In this document: positions 28,042 through 36,935 of the stretch, one piece after another
How positions within the stretch are numbered: the first letter of the stretch is position 1
How the letters are laid out: every line of letters begins with the position of its first letter
Assembly: GCA_020683205.1 (NCBI GenBank)
Contig: CP085689.1
Location: 2,108,001-2,172,000 of the forward strand
Direction: 5' to 3'
Source: Lentisphaerae bacterium WC36
Lineage (GTDB): Bacteria > Verrucomicrobiota > Lentisphaeria > Victivallales > SZUA-371
DNA length: 64,000 bases
Position numbers and translations under genes: made by a program
The notes under the pieces: generated by a model
Database searches by the model: none
Told to the model about the DNA's origin: nothing
Seen by the model: only the letters and a program-made list of their open reading frames with translations

Positions 28042-29115
28042 ATGGATATAAACCAATTACGAGACAATATCGACAAACTTGACCATCAAATTGTCGAATT
28101 AATTAACGAGCGTTATAAGTATGTAAAAGGAATTGGCGAACTAAAAGGCAGCTCAAATTCAGCAATTTATGTTCCAGAGCGTGAAAAATCATTACTAAAG
28201 AAGTTGACTGCAATCAATAAAGGAGACCTCTTAACAAATGAAACGCTCCAAGCCATTTATCGTGAAATTATGTCTGGAGCAATTGCTTTAGAGCGTCCAC
28301 TACAGATTGCTTTTTTAGGCCCCAAAGCGACATTTACTCATCAAGCGGCAATTGCCAAATTTGGTCATAGTATCGAGTTAATCGCAAAATCAAACATCGC
28401 TGATGTTTTCAATGATATTGAAAATGGCCGCGTTGATTATGGATGCGTACCAATTGAAAATACAACTGAAGGTGCAGTAAATCATACCCTTGATATGTTT
28501 ATGAATTCAGATGTAAGAATCTGCGCGGAACACAATTTACGAGTTCAGCACAGCTTATTATCGAACTGTAAATTGTCTGAAATTAAAACTGTTTATAGTC
28601 ATTCTCAGGCGATTGCACAGTGTCGTCAATGGTTACTACAAAACATTCCAGAAGCAGAATTAATTGAAACTGCAAGCACTGCAATCGCGGCAAAATTAGC
28701 TTCTAAACAATTTGGAGCTGCAGCGATTGCCTCAGAGTTAGCGTCTGAAATGTATAATATTGATATTTTATTCCATAATATTCAAGATCGCTCAGACAAT
28801 ATCACTCGTTTTATGATTTTAGGAAATCAAAAAACATTGCCTACAGGTGATGATAAAACATCAATATGTTTTTCAGTACATGATCGAATTGGTGCGCTAT
28901 ATGATTGTCTTTTACCATTCAAAGAAGAAAATATTACTATGAGTATGATTGAATCACGTCCTTCAAAATTGCGAAACTGGGAATATTTTTTCTTTGTTGA
29001 CATTTTGGGTCACCGCAATGATGAAAAAGTACAACGTGCATTTGATAAGTTAAAAGATTTATGTCATGTTTTTAGAATTCTAGGTAGTTACCCTCGTGGA
29101 ATTATTGAGGATTAA
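28042..29115 (+). CDS. pheA: Chorismate mutase / prephenate dehydratase (P-protein)
   Basis: This bifunctional enzyme turns chorismate into phenylpyruvate for phenylalanine. In its 357 residues I see an AroQ chorismate mutase helix bundle (1-90; LRDNIDKLDHQIVELINERY, then YVPEREKSLL), the prephenate dehydratase domain from about 93 (AFLGPKATFTHQAA, VPIENTTEGAVNHTLD, NITRFMILG) and an ACT domain (from about 273) whose IESRPSK motif binds phenylalanine for feedback inhibition. It is divergent from thiG with a 188-bp gap containing both promoters. The RBS is weak. Confidence 0.96.
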   Translation: MDINQLRDNIDKLDHQIVELINERYKYVKGIGELKGSSNSAIYVPEREKSLLKKLTAINKGDLLTNETLQAIYREIMSGAIALERPLQIAFLGPKATFTHQAAIAKFGHSIELIAKSNIADVFNDIENGRVDYGCVPIENTTEGAVNHTLDMFMNSDVRICAEHNLRVQHSLLSNCKLSEIKTVYSHSQAIAQCRQWLLQNIPEAELIETASTAIAAKLASKQFGAAAIASELASEMYNIDILFHNIQDRSDNITRFMILGNQKTLPTGDDKTSICFSVHDRIGALYDCLLPFKEENITMSMIESRPSKLRNWEYFFFVDILGHRNDEKVQRAFDKLKDLCHVFRILGSYPRGIIED

Positions 29116-29200
29116 TTAATGTAATAGTGTATAATTTTATAAATGTATCTTGGGTGCTAATCTTTTTTTAGCATCCCAAAGTAAAGGAAGGCTTAAGTTT

Positions 29201-30169
29201 ATGTTTGGAGTTAGTGAAAATAAAGACAAGAGTAGTAAGGCTAAATTAAATTTATCACAAAATAATAGCCTCCCTAGTGATTTAGAAAAGAGTAATAAAA
29301 CATTTGAGGAGTTAAAGCAAAGCGTCGTATCTCAAGATACTAAAACAAAAAAATTTAAAATAACATTTGCCCGTCCGCAAGCTATGACTGAATCGCAAAA
29401 AAACAAATTATCGAATCAAAGTTCAGTAAAATTGGATACCAGAACTCAAAAGTTTGACGCTAATTTGGCTAAGACACAAACTTTTAAAGCAGTCAATGAT
29501 AACGACGCTACAGGCAACAAAATTAAAAATTCACCATCTTCATCTGAAACCAGAACTCAAAAATTCAAAATCTCCTATGCTGTTGACCCTGAAAAAAAAT
29601 CTGAACATGAAAATACATTGCCTCCTGATCTTAAAATGCCTGAAAATCTTGATGAGAATCAGTTACGAGCTAAAAGTGCTGAAGATTTAAAAAATACTCA
29701 AAAATTTTCATTGAATGAAATTCGTGAAAATATTGCAAATAGTGCTACTGAAAGTTCTGACACAGAACCAACCATCGAAGATTTTAATAACCATAAAGAG
29801 CAAAAACAGCGCGAAGAAGAGCACCGTGAGGATCTCAAGAATTTTGCAATGATGTTGCAAGCTTCAACTTTACTTGGGGTGACTTCAGTTCCATTTGCTA
29901 ACGTGCTTGGCCCATTATTGGTGAAGTTTTATTTTAAGGGCAAATATGAAGAGATGAAATACTACATAATGAATATGCTTAATTTTCAAATTAGTTTTGC
30001 GATTTATTATTTAATTGGCTATTTAATTGATGGAAGCTATGCAGGGCAAGCTGCAAAATATATTATTGTGATAATGTGGATATTCCAAACCTACCGAGCA
30101 TATGTGCGAGCAAGCGAATATGACTATAGTTATAAATATCCATTTACGATAAAATTTTTTAGAAAATAA
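29201..30169 (+). CDS. DUF4870-like membrane protein with repeated TRTQKF motif
   Basis: Residues 1-215 of the 322 are hydrophilic, low in complexity and probably disordered. They carry a repeated short motif: DTKTKKFK (46-53), DTRTQKFD (79-86), ETRTQKFK (116-123) and KNTQKFS (164-170), with KTQTFK (91-96) as a possible fifth. The C-terminal 100 residues form a DUF4870/Tic20-like domain with three hydrophobic segments (ASTLLGVTSVPFANVLGPLL; MLNFQISFAIYYLIGYL; a third before SYKYPFTIKFF). AAAGGAAGG precedes this ATG by nine bases; the frame stays open back to a TTG 51 bp earlier. The next two genes encode the same domain without the tail. The repeats look like docking or phosphorylation sites, which is inference. 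Confidence 0.65.
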   Translation: MFGVSENKDKSSKAKLNLSQNNSLPSDLEKSNKTFEELKQSVVSQDTKTKKFKITFARPQAMTESQKNKLSNQSSVKLDTRTQKFDANLAKTQTFKAVNDNDATGNKIKNSPSSSETRTQKFKISYAVDPEKKSEHENTLPPDLKMPENLDENQLRAKSAEDLKNTQKFSLNEIRENIANSATESSDTEPTIEDFNNHKEQKQREEEHREDLKNFAMMLQASTLLGVTSVPFANVLGPLLVKFYFKGKYEEMKYYIMNMLNFQISFAIYYLIGYLIDGSYAGQAAKYIIVIMWIFQTYRAYVRASEYDYSYKYPFTIKFFRK

Positions 30170-30190
30170 TCATAATTAGGGGGGAGACTA

Positions 30191-30559
30191 ATGTCTGAAT
30201 CAAATATTCCAAAATCATTTTTGAAAGATCATACCAAAATTGTTGCATTAATAGCTCAATTATCTGTTTTTATTGGGTTTTATCATTGGATTGGCTTTTT
30301 AATAGGTCCAATATTAATTAAGATAGTATGTCAAAACAATCATCCAGAGTTAAAAGAATTTTTTAATGAGTTAATAAATTTTCAAATTACTTATATTTTA
30401 TATTATTTCATTGCTACCTTACTATGCTTAGTAATTATTGGGGTAATTCTATTGCCTGTTATTTATATTGTATGGGTTATTTTAATGATAATTGGTTTAG
30501 TCAAACTTGCAGACAACAATTATAACTATAAATATCCAGACATCATAAGATTTATTTAA
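30191..30559 (+). CDS. DUF4870-like small membrane protein
   Basis: The 122-residue protein has three hydrophobic segments and the DUF4870 pattern: GFLIGPILIKIVCQNNHPELKEF, then FFNELINFQITYILYY, then IGLVKLADNNYNYKYP at the end. The E-x-x-N-F-Q core is the family mark. It follows the larger DUF4870 gene by 21 bp with a very strong AGGGGGGAG RBS. Its function is unknown; Tic20-like relatives are thought to be channel- or assembly-like membrane proteins. Confidence 0.75.
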   Translation: MSESNIPKSFLKDHTKIVALIAQLSVFIGFYHWIGFLIGPILIKIVCQNNHPELKEFFNELINFQITYILYYFIATLLCLVIIGVILLPVIYIVWVILMIIGLVKLADNNYNYKYPDIIRFI

Positions 30560-30579
30560 AACTGTTTACAAATAACCTT

Positions 30580-30619
30580 CTCCGTTATAAAGTTTAATTA
30601 TGAATTAATTAACGGAGGA
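30580..30619 (+). promoter_or_regulatory. Hairpin that hides the ribosome binding site of the third DUF4870 gene
   Basis: CTCCGTTA (30580-30587) is the exact complement of TAACGGAG (30610-30617), and the pairing can extend two pairs (one G-U) into GGA. The second arm contains the GGAGG that serves the ATG at 30624. Folding would block translation, so the stem could be a thermosensor or a protein- or sRNA-controlled switch. Confidence 0.5.
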
Positions 30620-30623
30620 TATC

Positions 30624-30974
30624 ATGGAACATTCACATATACACAAAACTCGCACAATCGCTATTATAGCCCAAGCGTCAGCGTTTACTGGATTATTCTC
30701 AGTTATTGGTATGGTTATTGGACCTTTAATTGTTAAGATTGTCTGCCAACATAAACACCCTGAACTAAAAAGCTTCTTTGATGAATTGCTCAATTTTCAG
30801 CTTTCAATAATGATTTATTTATTAGTTGCAGCGGCGCTATATATAGTATTAATAGGAGTATTTTTATTGCCAGTTATTTTTATATCATGGTTAATTCTTA
30901 ATGTCATTGGCTTAGTAAATATTACTAACGGCAATTACACCTATCGTTATCCAATGATAATGAGATTTTTTTAA
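30624..30974 (+). CDS. DUF4870-like small membrane protein, paralogue
   Basis: The 116-residue protein is a clear paralogue of the preceding gene: IGPLIVKIVCQHKHPELKSF against IGPILIKIVCQNNHPELKEF, FFDELLNFQ against FFNELINFQ, and GNYTYRYPMIMRFF against NNYNYKYPDIIRFI. Three hydrophobic segments are present. Its RBS lies in a hairpin. The stop codon abuts the stop of the convergent minus-strand gene with no spare base, and no terminator separates them. Confidence 0.75.
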   Translation: MEHSHIHKTRTIAIIAQASAFTGLFSVIGMVIGPLIVKIVCQHKHPELKSFFDELLNFQLSIMIYLLVAAALYIVLIGVFLLPVIFISWLILNVIGLVNITNGNYTYRYPMIMRFF

Positions 30975-31568
30975 TTATTTCTCTTTACAACTTTTAAGCC
31001 GGCTCACAAGTGCAACCATTGCTGTCAACGCTAATGCAATATGTAATCCTATCATAGCTCCACCAAAAATTGCAGGAAAAGTAATTTCATTGTGATAATC
31101 AGAAGTGTTAGGTTTATAATAAGCATTATTCCCCTCAGGGCACGATATGCGTAATTGAACCGATTCAGTATACTTCCATGATTCATAATTTATGCGAGTT
31201 GCATAAAAATAACTGCTGCTTGCGATTGTACAAATTATTGAAATAACGAAAAAATATTTGAACAGATTTTGTTTTTTAATAACCCAAGAGCATAATAATA
31301 AGTATCCCCTTGTAAAAAAATAAAAAATTACAACTAGTCCAATTATATTAACAAAATTGGTCCATGAAGAATTAAATGGTAAACTCAAAGCACCAAAAAT
31401 ACGAAGAGGAATTATTGCGGGTAAAAATGAGGAAAACAAAATCATTGGGCTAGGAAAACAAAGTTGAATAGCAAATAGCATTATCCATAAAGTTACGGCT
31501 AAAGTAAAAGTTTTGTACTTAATCAAAAAAAGTTTTGGATCTGAAAAAAATTCCTTTAATAATTTCAT
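30975..31568 (-). CDS. Unrecognised four-helix membrane protein
   Basis: The 197-residue protein has about five hydrophobic segments (near 20-45, 48-60, 70-95, 103-122 and 165-190) and an outer loop with RISCPEGNNAYYKPNTSDYHNE. I do not recognise a family. It is convergent with the DUF4870 trio and directly abuts it. The leader carries GAGAGTGAATTT before the ATG. Confidence 0.55.
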   Translation of the reverse strand: MKLLKEFFSDPKLFLIKYKTFTLAVTLWIMLFAIQLCFPSPMILFSSFLPAIIPLRIFGALSLPFNSSWTNFVNIIGLVVIFYFFTRGYLLLCSWVIKKQNLFKYFFVISIICTIASSSYFYATRINYESWKYTESVQLRISCPEGNNAYYKPNTSDYHNEITFPAIFGGAMIGLHIALALTAMVALVSRLKSCKEK

Positions 31569-31723
31569 AAATTCACTCTCTATAACATATTATTCTTATT
31601 TAGCCTACAATAACTTTCATAATTTTTTGGGCTCAAGATACTCTAAGCTGATTATTTCTGATGATTTTTAACATCAGTAAATACGAATATTTGTCTCTAT
31701 AATTAAATCTAAATTAGCACTCT

Positions 31724-32239
31724 TGTAAATGCAAATAAAAAATATTTTTAGAAATACCCCCAAATTTTACAAAGCTAGTCTTAGCCAAGTTCAAAAAATT
31801 TTCACTTCCATTGATATGATTATGACCTTTGGCAAATTCATTTTTGCCATGCTTTTACTCGATAATGCTTTTAACAAGTCCATCGTAGGACTTAAAACCA
31901 TCTACGTAAGCAGCTGAATTTTCGTTGACTTTTTCTCTAATAATCAGTAAAACGTGTTTGCCGAACAATTTATGACGACTTGATTGGCGTTTTACTGATC
32001 CCCAAAACGAGCACCACGACCTTAACCCCACGCACTAGACGAGCCCCGAAATAACTTTCGTCTATTTCAATTTCACCAGCATCAAAAGATTTTTTATTTT
32101 CGTAAAACCCAGCAATACGCTGTCTTGTAACTTTCAAAATTCGGGTAACGCAAGGGCGACTCAACCCCATTAACTGAGCAATTTTATTGGTTTCATATCA
32201 AGCGAAAATAGCGAATAATTTCTCTGAATTTAGTTTCAT
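31724..32239 (-). mobile_element. Dead IS1595-family (IS1016-like) transposase remnant
   Basis: The minus strand gives MKLNSEKLFAIFA, a TGA, then KIAQLMGLSRPCVTRILK (helix-turn-helix) and GEIEIDESYFGARLVRG, the first DDE-type aspartate region of IS1595/IS1016 transposases. A frameshift near 32020 follows. The rest is in another frame: AAYVDGFKSYDGLVKS (second Asp), a TAA, then FAKGHNHINGSENFLNLAK and GGISKNIFYLHLQEC, the classic C-terminus with HNHINGxENF. At least two stops and one frameshift make it inactive. The intact relatives are about 200-220 residues, so nearly the whole gene survives. Terminal inverted repeats were not recognised. Confidence 0.85.
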
Positions 32240-32325
32240 AAATTCTTGAACGCATCAGATACTTTACAGTAACTTAAGTGGTTGAATTTCCAAATTAAAT
32301 TATCTTAAAATTATTTTAAAATTAA

Positions 32326-34245
32326 CTAATTGTCATTATCAGTCATTGGCAAATAACGTTCAAAAATTTTACGAGCAATTGGAGCGCAAGTCGAACCACC
32401 AAAATGTCCACGTTCAACCAATACAACTAATGAATAACGACGTCCTTTATATTCCCCAAAACAAGTAAACCACGTGTTCTTGTAACGCGCTCCACGAGGT
32501 CCTACCTCTGCCGACCCTGTTTTACCCCATAATGTGATAATATCATTTTTTGCGTTTTTACCACTGCCATTGGGATCATTAACAACCTGATACATTCCTT
32601 CCTTGATATTATCAATATATTGGCTTTTAGCTTGCAATGTGCTATTAATATGTTTTTGAGCATTATAAACTTCAAGTCCATTTTTATCAACCATACGCTT
32701 AACTAAGTACGGACGGTAAACTTTTCCGCCATTAGCAATTGCCGCAGTGTACATCGCAACTTGCAATGGTGAAAGGTTTATAATTCCTTGTCCAATTGAC
32801 AATAACCCTGAATCATAGGTTGTCCAACGTGGTTTTCTAGTTTTGCCATAAAAACCTTTATATTGGTACTTTCTAGAACCTCTGTTTATAATAGGTAGAA
32901 TCTCAAGCCCTGTATCCTTACCAATTCCAGCAGAATCTAAAACACCCGATAACCCAGCTAAACCTAGCTGAGATCCTTGATCAACAAAGTAATCATTACA
33001 GGAAACTCGCAATGCATCAACCAAATCTAAATCACGATGTCCACCACGTTTCCATGCCATGCACCTTACCCGAGCACGACCAAAATAAGTATACCCATCA
33101 CAATAAAATTGATGATTAGCAGCCACAGAATGATTTTGCAAAGCCAATCCAATCAAGGGCTTAAAAACCGATCCAGGTTCATAACCAGCCAATACAGCTC
33201 GGTTGTTTAATGGAAAATTTTTATCATTAATTAAAGCATTGTATTCAGCCTGAGTCCATCCACTAATATATTTATTGTTATCAAATGATGGGGTTGAGAC
33301 CATCATAATAACGGCTCCCGTATCAACATCAAGCATTACCGCCGCACCTGTATAACCTTTTTCACTCAATAAGTCATAGGCTATCGTCTGCGCCCGCGAG
33401 TCAAGAGTTAAATAAATATCATTACCATGAACTGGATTTTGTACATTTGCTAATTTTCGATTTGCATAACCAAAATTGTCAACTTCAAGGTAATACCCTC
33501 CTGGCTCACCACGTAAACCTGTCACCTCTATTTTTTGGTTAGAAAATTTATCCTCAATTTCTAACACATCATAACGAAGTTCAAGACCTCGTTTACCCAT
33601 CAAATCTGGTATATAATAAAAGAAATCTTTTTTATCATCAGCAGTTTGCCGTTCATTTTTTCTGGCATAACCAAGAATATGCGACGCCTTTTCTTTTAGT
33701 GGATAGACACGCTTATAATTAACATCAATTTCAACCCCAGGAGTTAATGGACTTAGCTCAAAAATATTATCGCGCTCCTTATTTGTTAAATTGTGGAAAA
33801 TAACAATCGGCACACCAGGATAAACTATCATATGGTTTCGTAGCTTTTTATCAGTTATTTTTGATTTTCTGCCAATCAGTTTTTCAAATTTTTCAACTTC
33901 GCTCATTACATATTTTATACTTTTTGAACGACTTGATTTACGCATCTCACTTAAATGAAAAACAAGATCAAAGTTAGTAATATTATCTGCCAAAATCATT
34001 TTATCAGATGAATAAATTAATCCACGCAAAGGTGGGATTCTTACCCTTCTAATTGATAAATTTTTTACTTTATTATTATATTCATTGTTCTGTCTGACTT
34101 GAATATTCCAAAGCATTATCATCAAAAAAAGGTAACATAAAATTATCATTACTCCAACAATAATTACTCTAATGATTAATGAATGAGGTTTTCCACCCTC
34201 TTCAAAAGTTTTCGAACTAGTCATATTTTTATCTAAGTCAATCAT
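32326..34245 (-). CDS. mrdA: Penicillin-binding protein 2 (elongasome transpeptidase)
   Basis: This is the class B transpeptidase that crosslinks peptidoglycan during rod elongation. The 639-residue protein has a short cytosolic tail, one membrane anchor (about 24-48), a dimerisation/pedestal domain (VRIPPLRGLIYSSDKMILADN, 68-88) and the transpeptidase domain with the serine motif S359-V-F-K362, S415-C-N417 and K575-T-G577. SCN in place of SxN is a common form in PBP2. Its start abuts the mreD stop, and the RBS (AAGGAG) lies within mreD, so translation is coupled. Confidence 0.95.
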   Translation of the reverse strand: MIDLDKNMTSSKTFEEGGKPHSLIIRVIIVGVMIILCYLFLMIMLWNIQVRQNNEYNNKVKNLSIRRVRIPPLRGLIYSSDKMILADNITNFDLVFHLSEMRKSSRSKSIKYVMSEVEKFEKLIGRKSKITDKKLRNHMIVYPGVPIVIFHNLTNKERDNIFELSPLTPGVEIDVNYKRVYPLKEKASHILGYARKNERQTADDKKDFFYYIPDLMGKRGLELRYDVLEIEDKFSNQKIEVTGLRGEPGGYYLEVDNFGYANRKLANVQNPVHGNDIYLTLDSRAQTIAYDLLSEKGYTGAAVMLDVDTGAVIMMVSTPSFDNNKYISGWTQAEYNALINDKNFPLNNRAVLAGYEPGSVFKPLIGLALQNHSVAANHQFYCDGYTYFGRARVRCMAWKRGGHRDLDLVDALRVSCNDYFVDQGSQLGLAGLSGVLDSAGIGKDTGLEILPIINRGSRKYQYKGFYGKTRKPRWTTYDSGLLSIGQGIINLSPLQVAMYTAAIANGGKVYRPYLVKRMVDKNGLEVYNAQKHINSTLQAKSQYIDNIKEGMYQVVNDPNGSGKNAKNDIITLWGKTGSAEVGPRGARYKNTWFTCFGEYKGRRYSLVVLVERGHFGGSTCAPIARKIFERYLPMTDNDN

Positions 34246-34785
34246 TTACAGCTCCTTGCGCTTTTGAATATAATTAACTCTAGCTTGACTAAATGGTTCG
34301 ATACTTAACGCATTTGCAAAAATATCCCCATACTTTATTAACAGCGGCATCGCAATTAAGCACATAATGCTATTAATAATTAAATTTAACAATAAGTCTA
34401 AACTATAGGACCAACTCAACACTTGAATATTTCTTCCTATAGCTAAAATATAACAAATCATAATAAAAAAATTGTTCAAGATCATTACCATCAAGGCATG
34501 AGGAAGAGCTCCATAAGAAAATTCCCCATTAATTAACCATATAACCCCAATTATAGCTACAAACAATGCAAAAACAGTCCCTAAAGCATATGGATATAGT
34601 AGCAATTTATCAATCATAATGCCACTCAAACACACCATTGGAAAAACAATAAAAGCATTTCGACTAACGACCAAATAAAAAATGACAACTGCACTAATTG
34701 GCAGAATAAAATTCGTATGACTTAAAAAAACATCGCCAACTACTGAAAAAAATAGTAATATAAAAGTAAAAATAACAGCATTCAT
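34246..34785 (-). CDS. mreD: Rod shape-determining protein MreD
   Basis: The 179-residue protein has five to six membrane helices and little else, the normal MreD build; FILPISAVVIFYLVVSRN and the PYALGTVFALF region follow the family pattern. Identity is low as usual for MreD, and the call leans on its place between mreC and mrdA. Confidence 0.8.
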   Translation of the reverse strand: MNAVIFTFILLFFSVVGDVFLSHTNFILPISAVVIFYLVVSRNAFIVFPMVCLSGIMIDKLLLYPYALGTVFALFVAIIGVIWLINGEFSYGALPHALMVMILNNFFIMICYILAIGRNIQVLSWSYSLDLLLNLIINSIMCLIAMPLLIKYGDIFANALSIEPFSQARVNYIQKRKEL

Positions 34786-34805
34786 TGTTTAAAAGTCTCC
34801 TATTT

Positions 34806-35654
34806 TTACTGACGGTTCAAAATTACCACGAACTTAATTTTTTCTAACGGTGCATAGATTTGACACTCAATTTGTTCATAAGTTGTTTCATTTAGCGTAC
34901 GTGAAACTCCAATATTGCTGGTCAATTCTCCAACCAAAATTCCCCCTGGAGTGAAACTACTTAATCCTGAAGTATAAACTAATTCACCCTTTTCAAAAAT
35001 AGATTTTTTAGGCAAATAATTTACTAATGAAATGAATGATGATTGTTGACGATAGCCTTGAGTAATTACTCCTACAGCACCACTATTTGCTAATTTTACA
35101 CTCAGCTTTGTTTGAGGACTTAAAATAGTCCTTACTACAGCAGTACGATTCGCTATCTCTGAAACACGACCAACTACAACAACTTTGTTTTCACCTTTAA
35201 CTTCAGTCACAACAACTGCTAAAGCACCCAGTTTTATCCCATGAGCAGCTCCTTTATCAATTGAGAAAAACTCACTTCCAAACACAGGATTTTTAACATA
35301 AACCCCAGCGGTCACAGCACTAAATTGACTAAATTTTTTCAGTTTAAGCAGTGAACGAAGCTGTTCGTTTTCACTTAATAACGATTCATTAATTGACTTT
35401 AAAACTAATAATTTGTGGTATTTTAACTGTAATTCAGTTAATTCTTGTGATAACTCACGACGGCTCTTGTATGACGAACTACGAATTGTTGCCTCTTCCT
35501 CAAAAAAGCCAAATCCGCTAATAGCCCAATAGTAGAAATTACTAACCTTATAAGAAAAATTTTTAAATACACCAAAAAACAATAACAAACTAGACACTAT
35601 AGCAATTAGCGTCACAATAGTAAATAAGCGTTTTGTTTTTCTAGTTAAGTGCAT
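34806..35654 (-). CDS. mreC: Rod shape-determining protein MreC
   Basis: MreC is the periplasmic scaffold of the elongasome. The 282-residue protein has an N-terminal membrane anchor (about 11-28), a coiled coil (about 65-103, SRRELSQELTELQLKYHKLL) and the double beta-barrel domain with NPVFGSEFFSIDKGAAHGIKLG, VGVITQG and ELVYTSGLSSFTPGGILVGEL. It is first in mreC-mreD-mrdA; mreB and rodA are not next to them. Confidence 0.92.
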   Translation of the reverse strand: MHLTRKTKRLFTIVTLIAIVSSLLLFFGVFKNFSYKVSNFYYWAISGFGFFEEEATIRSSSYKSRRELSQELTELQLKYHKLLVLKSINESLLSENEQLRSLLKLKKFSQFSAVTAGVYVKNPVFGSEFFSIDKGAAHGIKLGALAVVVTEVKGENKVVVVGRVSEIANRTAVVRTILSPQTKLSVKLANSGAVGVITQGYRQQSSFISLVNYLPKKSIFEKGELVYTSGLSSFTPGGILVGELTSNIGVSRTLNETTYEQIECQIYAPLEKIKFVVILNRQ

Positions 35655-35714
35655 TCAAATTATTACCTCTTAGATAGCTAGTTAAAATTAAAATATAATT
35701 ATAATAATTTTTAA

Positions 35715-35739
35715 GGAGCATTAAATTTTTCAATGCCCC
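35715..35739 (-). terminator. Probable terminator between the FabK-like gene and mreC
   Basis: On the minus strand GGGGCATT pairs with AATGCTCC (one G-U) around a 9-nt loop, followed by TTAAAAATT. It marks the end of the FabK-like gene, so mreC would need its own promoter. Confidence 0.5.
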
Positions 35740-35757
35740 ATAAAATTTTTTCAAAAA

Positions 35758-36783
35758 TTAAACAAATAAACCTTTTACACGTTCAATTTCTGAAGCAGCT
35801 TCTGCTGTCAAATCATCAAAAATCTTTGCAACAGGCTTAATATCATACATTAAACCAACTGACTGACCAGCCATTAATGAACCTTCATCAACATTACCGT
35901 CAATAGCAGCTTTACGCAATGCGCCCATCCAGAATTCTTCAACTTTAATTTGTGCATCCTCACGACCGATTTCGCCAGCACCCATTTGTTGCAATAAATC
36001 CAACTGCAATTTACCAAATTCGTCCATACCCTTATTTTTTAGAGCACGAACTGCCACTACAGGTAATTTCGAATCGTATTGCGGCGTAGAAATCGCATCA
36101 CGAGCATTAGCACGGATGAAAACATCTTTAAACTTATCATGTGCAATACACTCTTCTGCCATTACAAAACGTGTTCCCATTTGCACACCACTTGCACCCA
36201 TCATTAATAACTGAGCCATCATTTCACCACGTGCAATACCTCCAGCTACAAATACTGGAATTTTACCACGTACTTTTAATAATACTTGTTGTAAAAGTAC
36301 CGTCAACGAAACATGACCAATATGTCCACCTGCTTCCGAACCTTCTAGAATCAACGCATCAGCACCAAAACGAATCATACGATTTGCAATTGATTCTGTC
36401 GAAGCAAAACACATAACTTTTGCACCAGCTGCTTTAGCAGCTTCTACTTCATTTTTCTTTGGGAAACTACCTGCGAAAATAATCACTGGTACTTCTAACT
36501 CATTCAAAATTTTTAAATGCTCTTTATAAGCAGGAGCAATTGTAATTAAGTTAACACCAAATGGTTTATCAGTTAATGATTTTGTTTCTTCAACTTGAGC
36601 TTTCAAAATATCTGCTGGTGCATTTCCACCTGCTAATGAAGCGAAACCACCTGCATTACATACTGCTGCAACTAATTTTGGCTCGCTTACCCATGTCATT
36701 GCCCCACAAATTACAGGATACTCACAACCAAGAAACTCTTGGCCTTGTTTCATTAACTTGTTTAAATCACTGTTGTTTGTCAT
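35758..36783 (-). CDS. FMN-dependent FabK-type enoyl-ACP reductase / nitronate monooxygenase family
   Basis: The 341-residue TIM-barrel flavoprotein shows YPVICGAMTWVSEPKLVAAVCNAGG (read in two blocks, 22-46), KPFGVNLITIAP, ILEGSEAGGHIG (about 143-154, the phosphate/FMN loop) and PVFVAGGIARGEMMAQLLMMGA with GVQMGTRF. These fit both FabK and nitronate monooxygenases. GSEAGGHIG with downstream GxQxGTRF is shared, and no other fatty acid synthesis gene is adjacent, so the exact reaction is open. It is encoded upstream of mreC but separated by a hairpin. Confidence 0.8.
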   Translation of the reverse strand: MTNNSDLNKLMKQGQEFLGCEYPVICGAMTWVSEPKLVAAVCNAGGFASLAGGNAPADILKAQVEETKSLTDKPFGVNLITIAPAYKEHLKILNELEVPVIIFAGSFPKKNEVEAAKAAGAKVMCFASTESIANRMIRFGADALILEGSEAGGHIGHVSLTVLLQQVLLKVRGKIPVFVAGGIARGEMMAQLLMMGASGVQMGTRFVMAEECIAHDKFKDVFIRANARDAISTPQYDSKLPVVAVRALKNKGMDEFGKLQLDLLQQMGAGEIGREDAQIKVEEFWMGALRKAAIDGNVDEGSLMAGQSVGLMYDIKPVAKIFDDLTAEAASEIERVKGLFV

Positions 36784-36935
36784 AAAAAATCAACCCTTTA
36801 TAGTTTTTTATTTATTATTTAGAAAATATTAAAATATTCTCTATTTTCTCCACATATTAACCTTCTTAGAGAAATGTTTTCTGAACATTTTCAAAATCAA
36901 CCTTGAAAAAATTCTTTCATTTATCAATCTATTCT

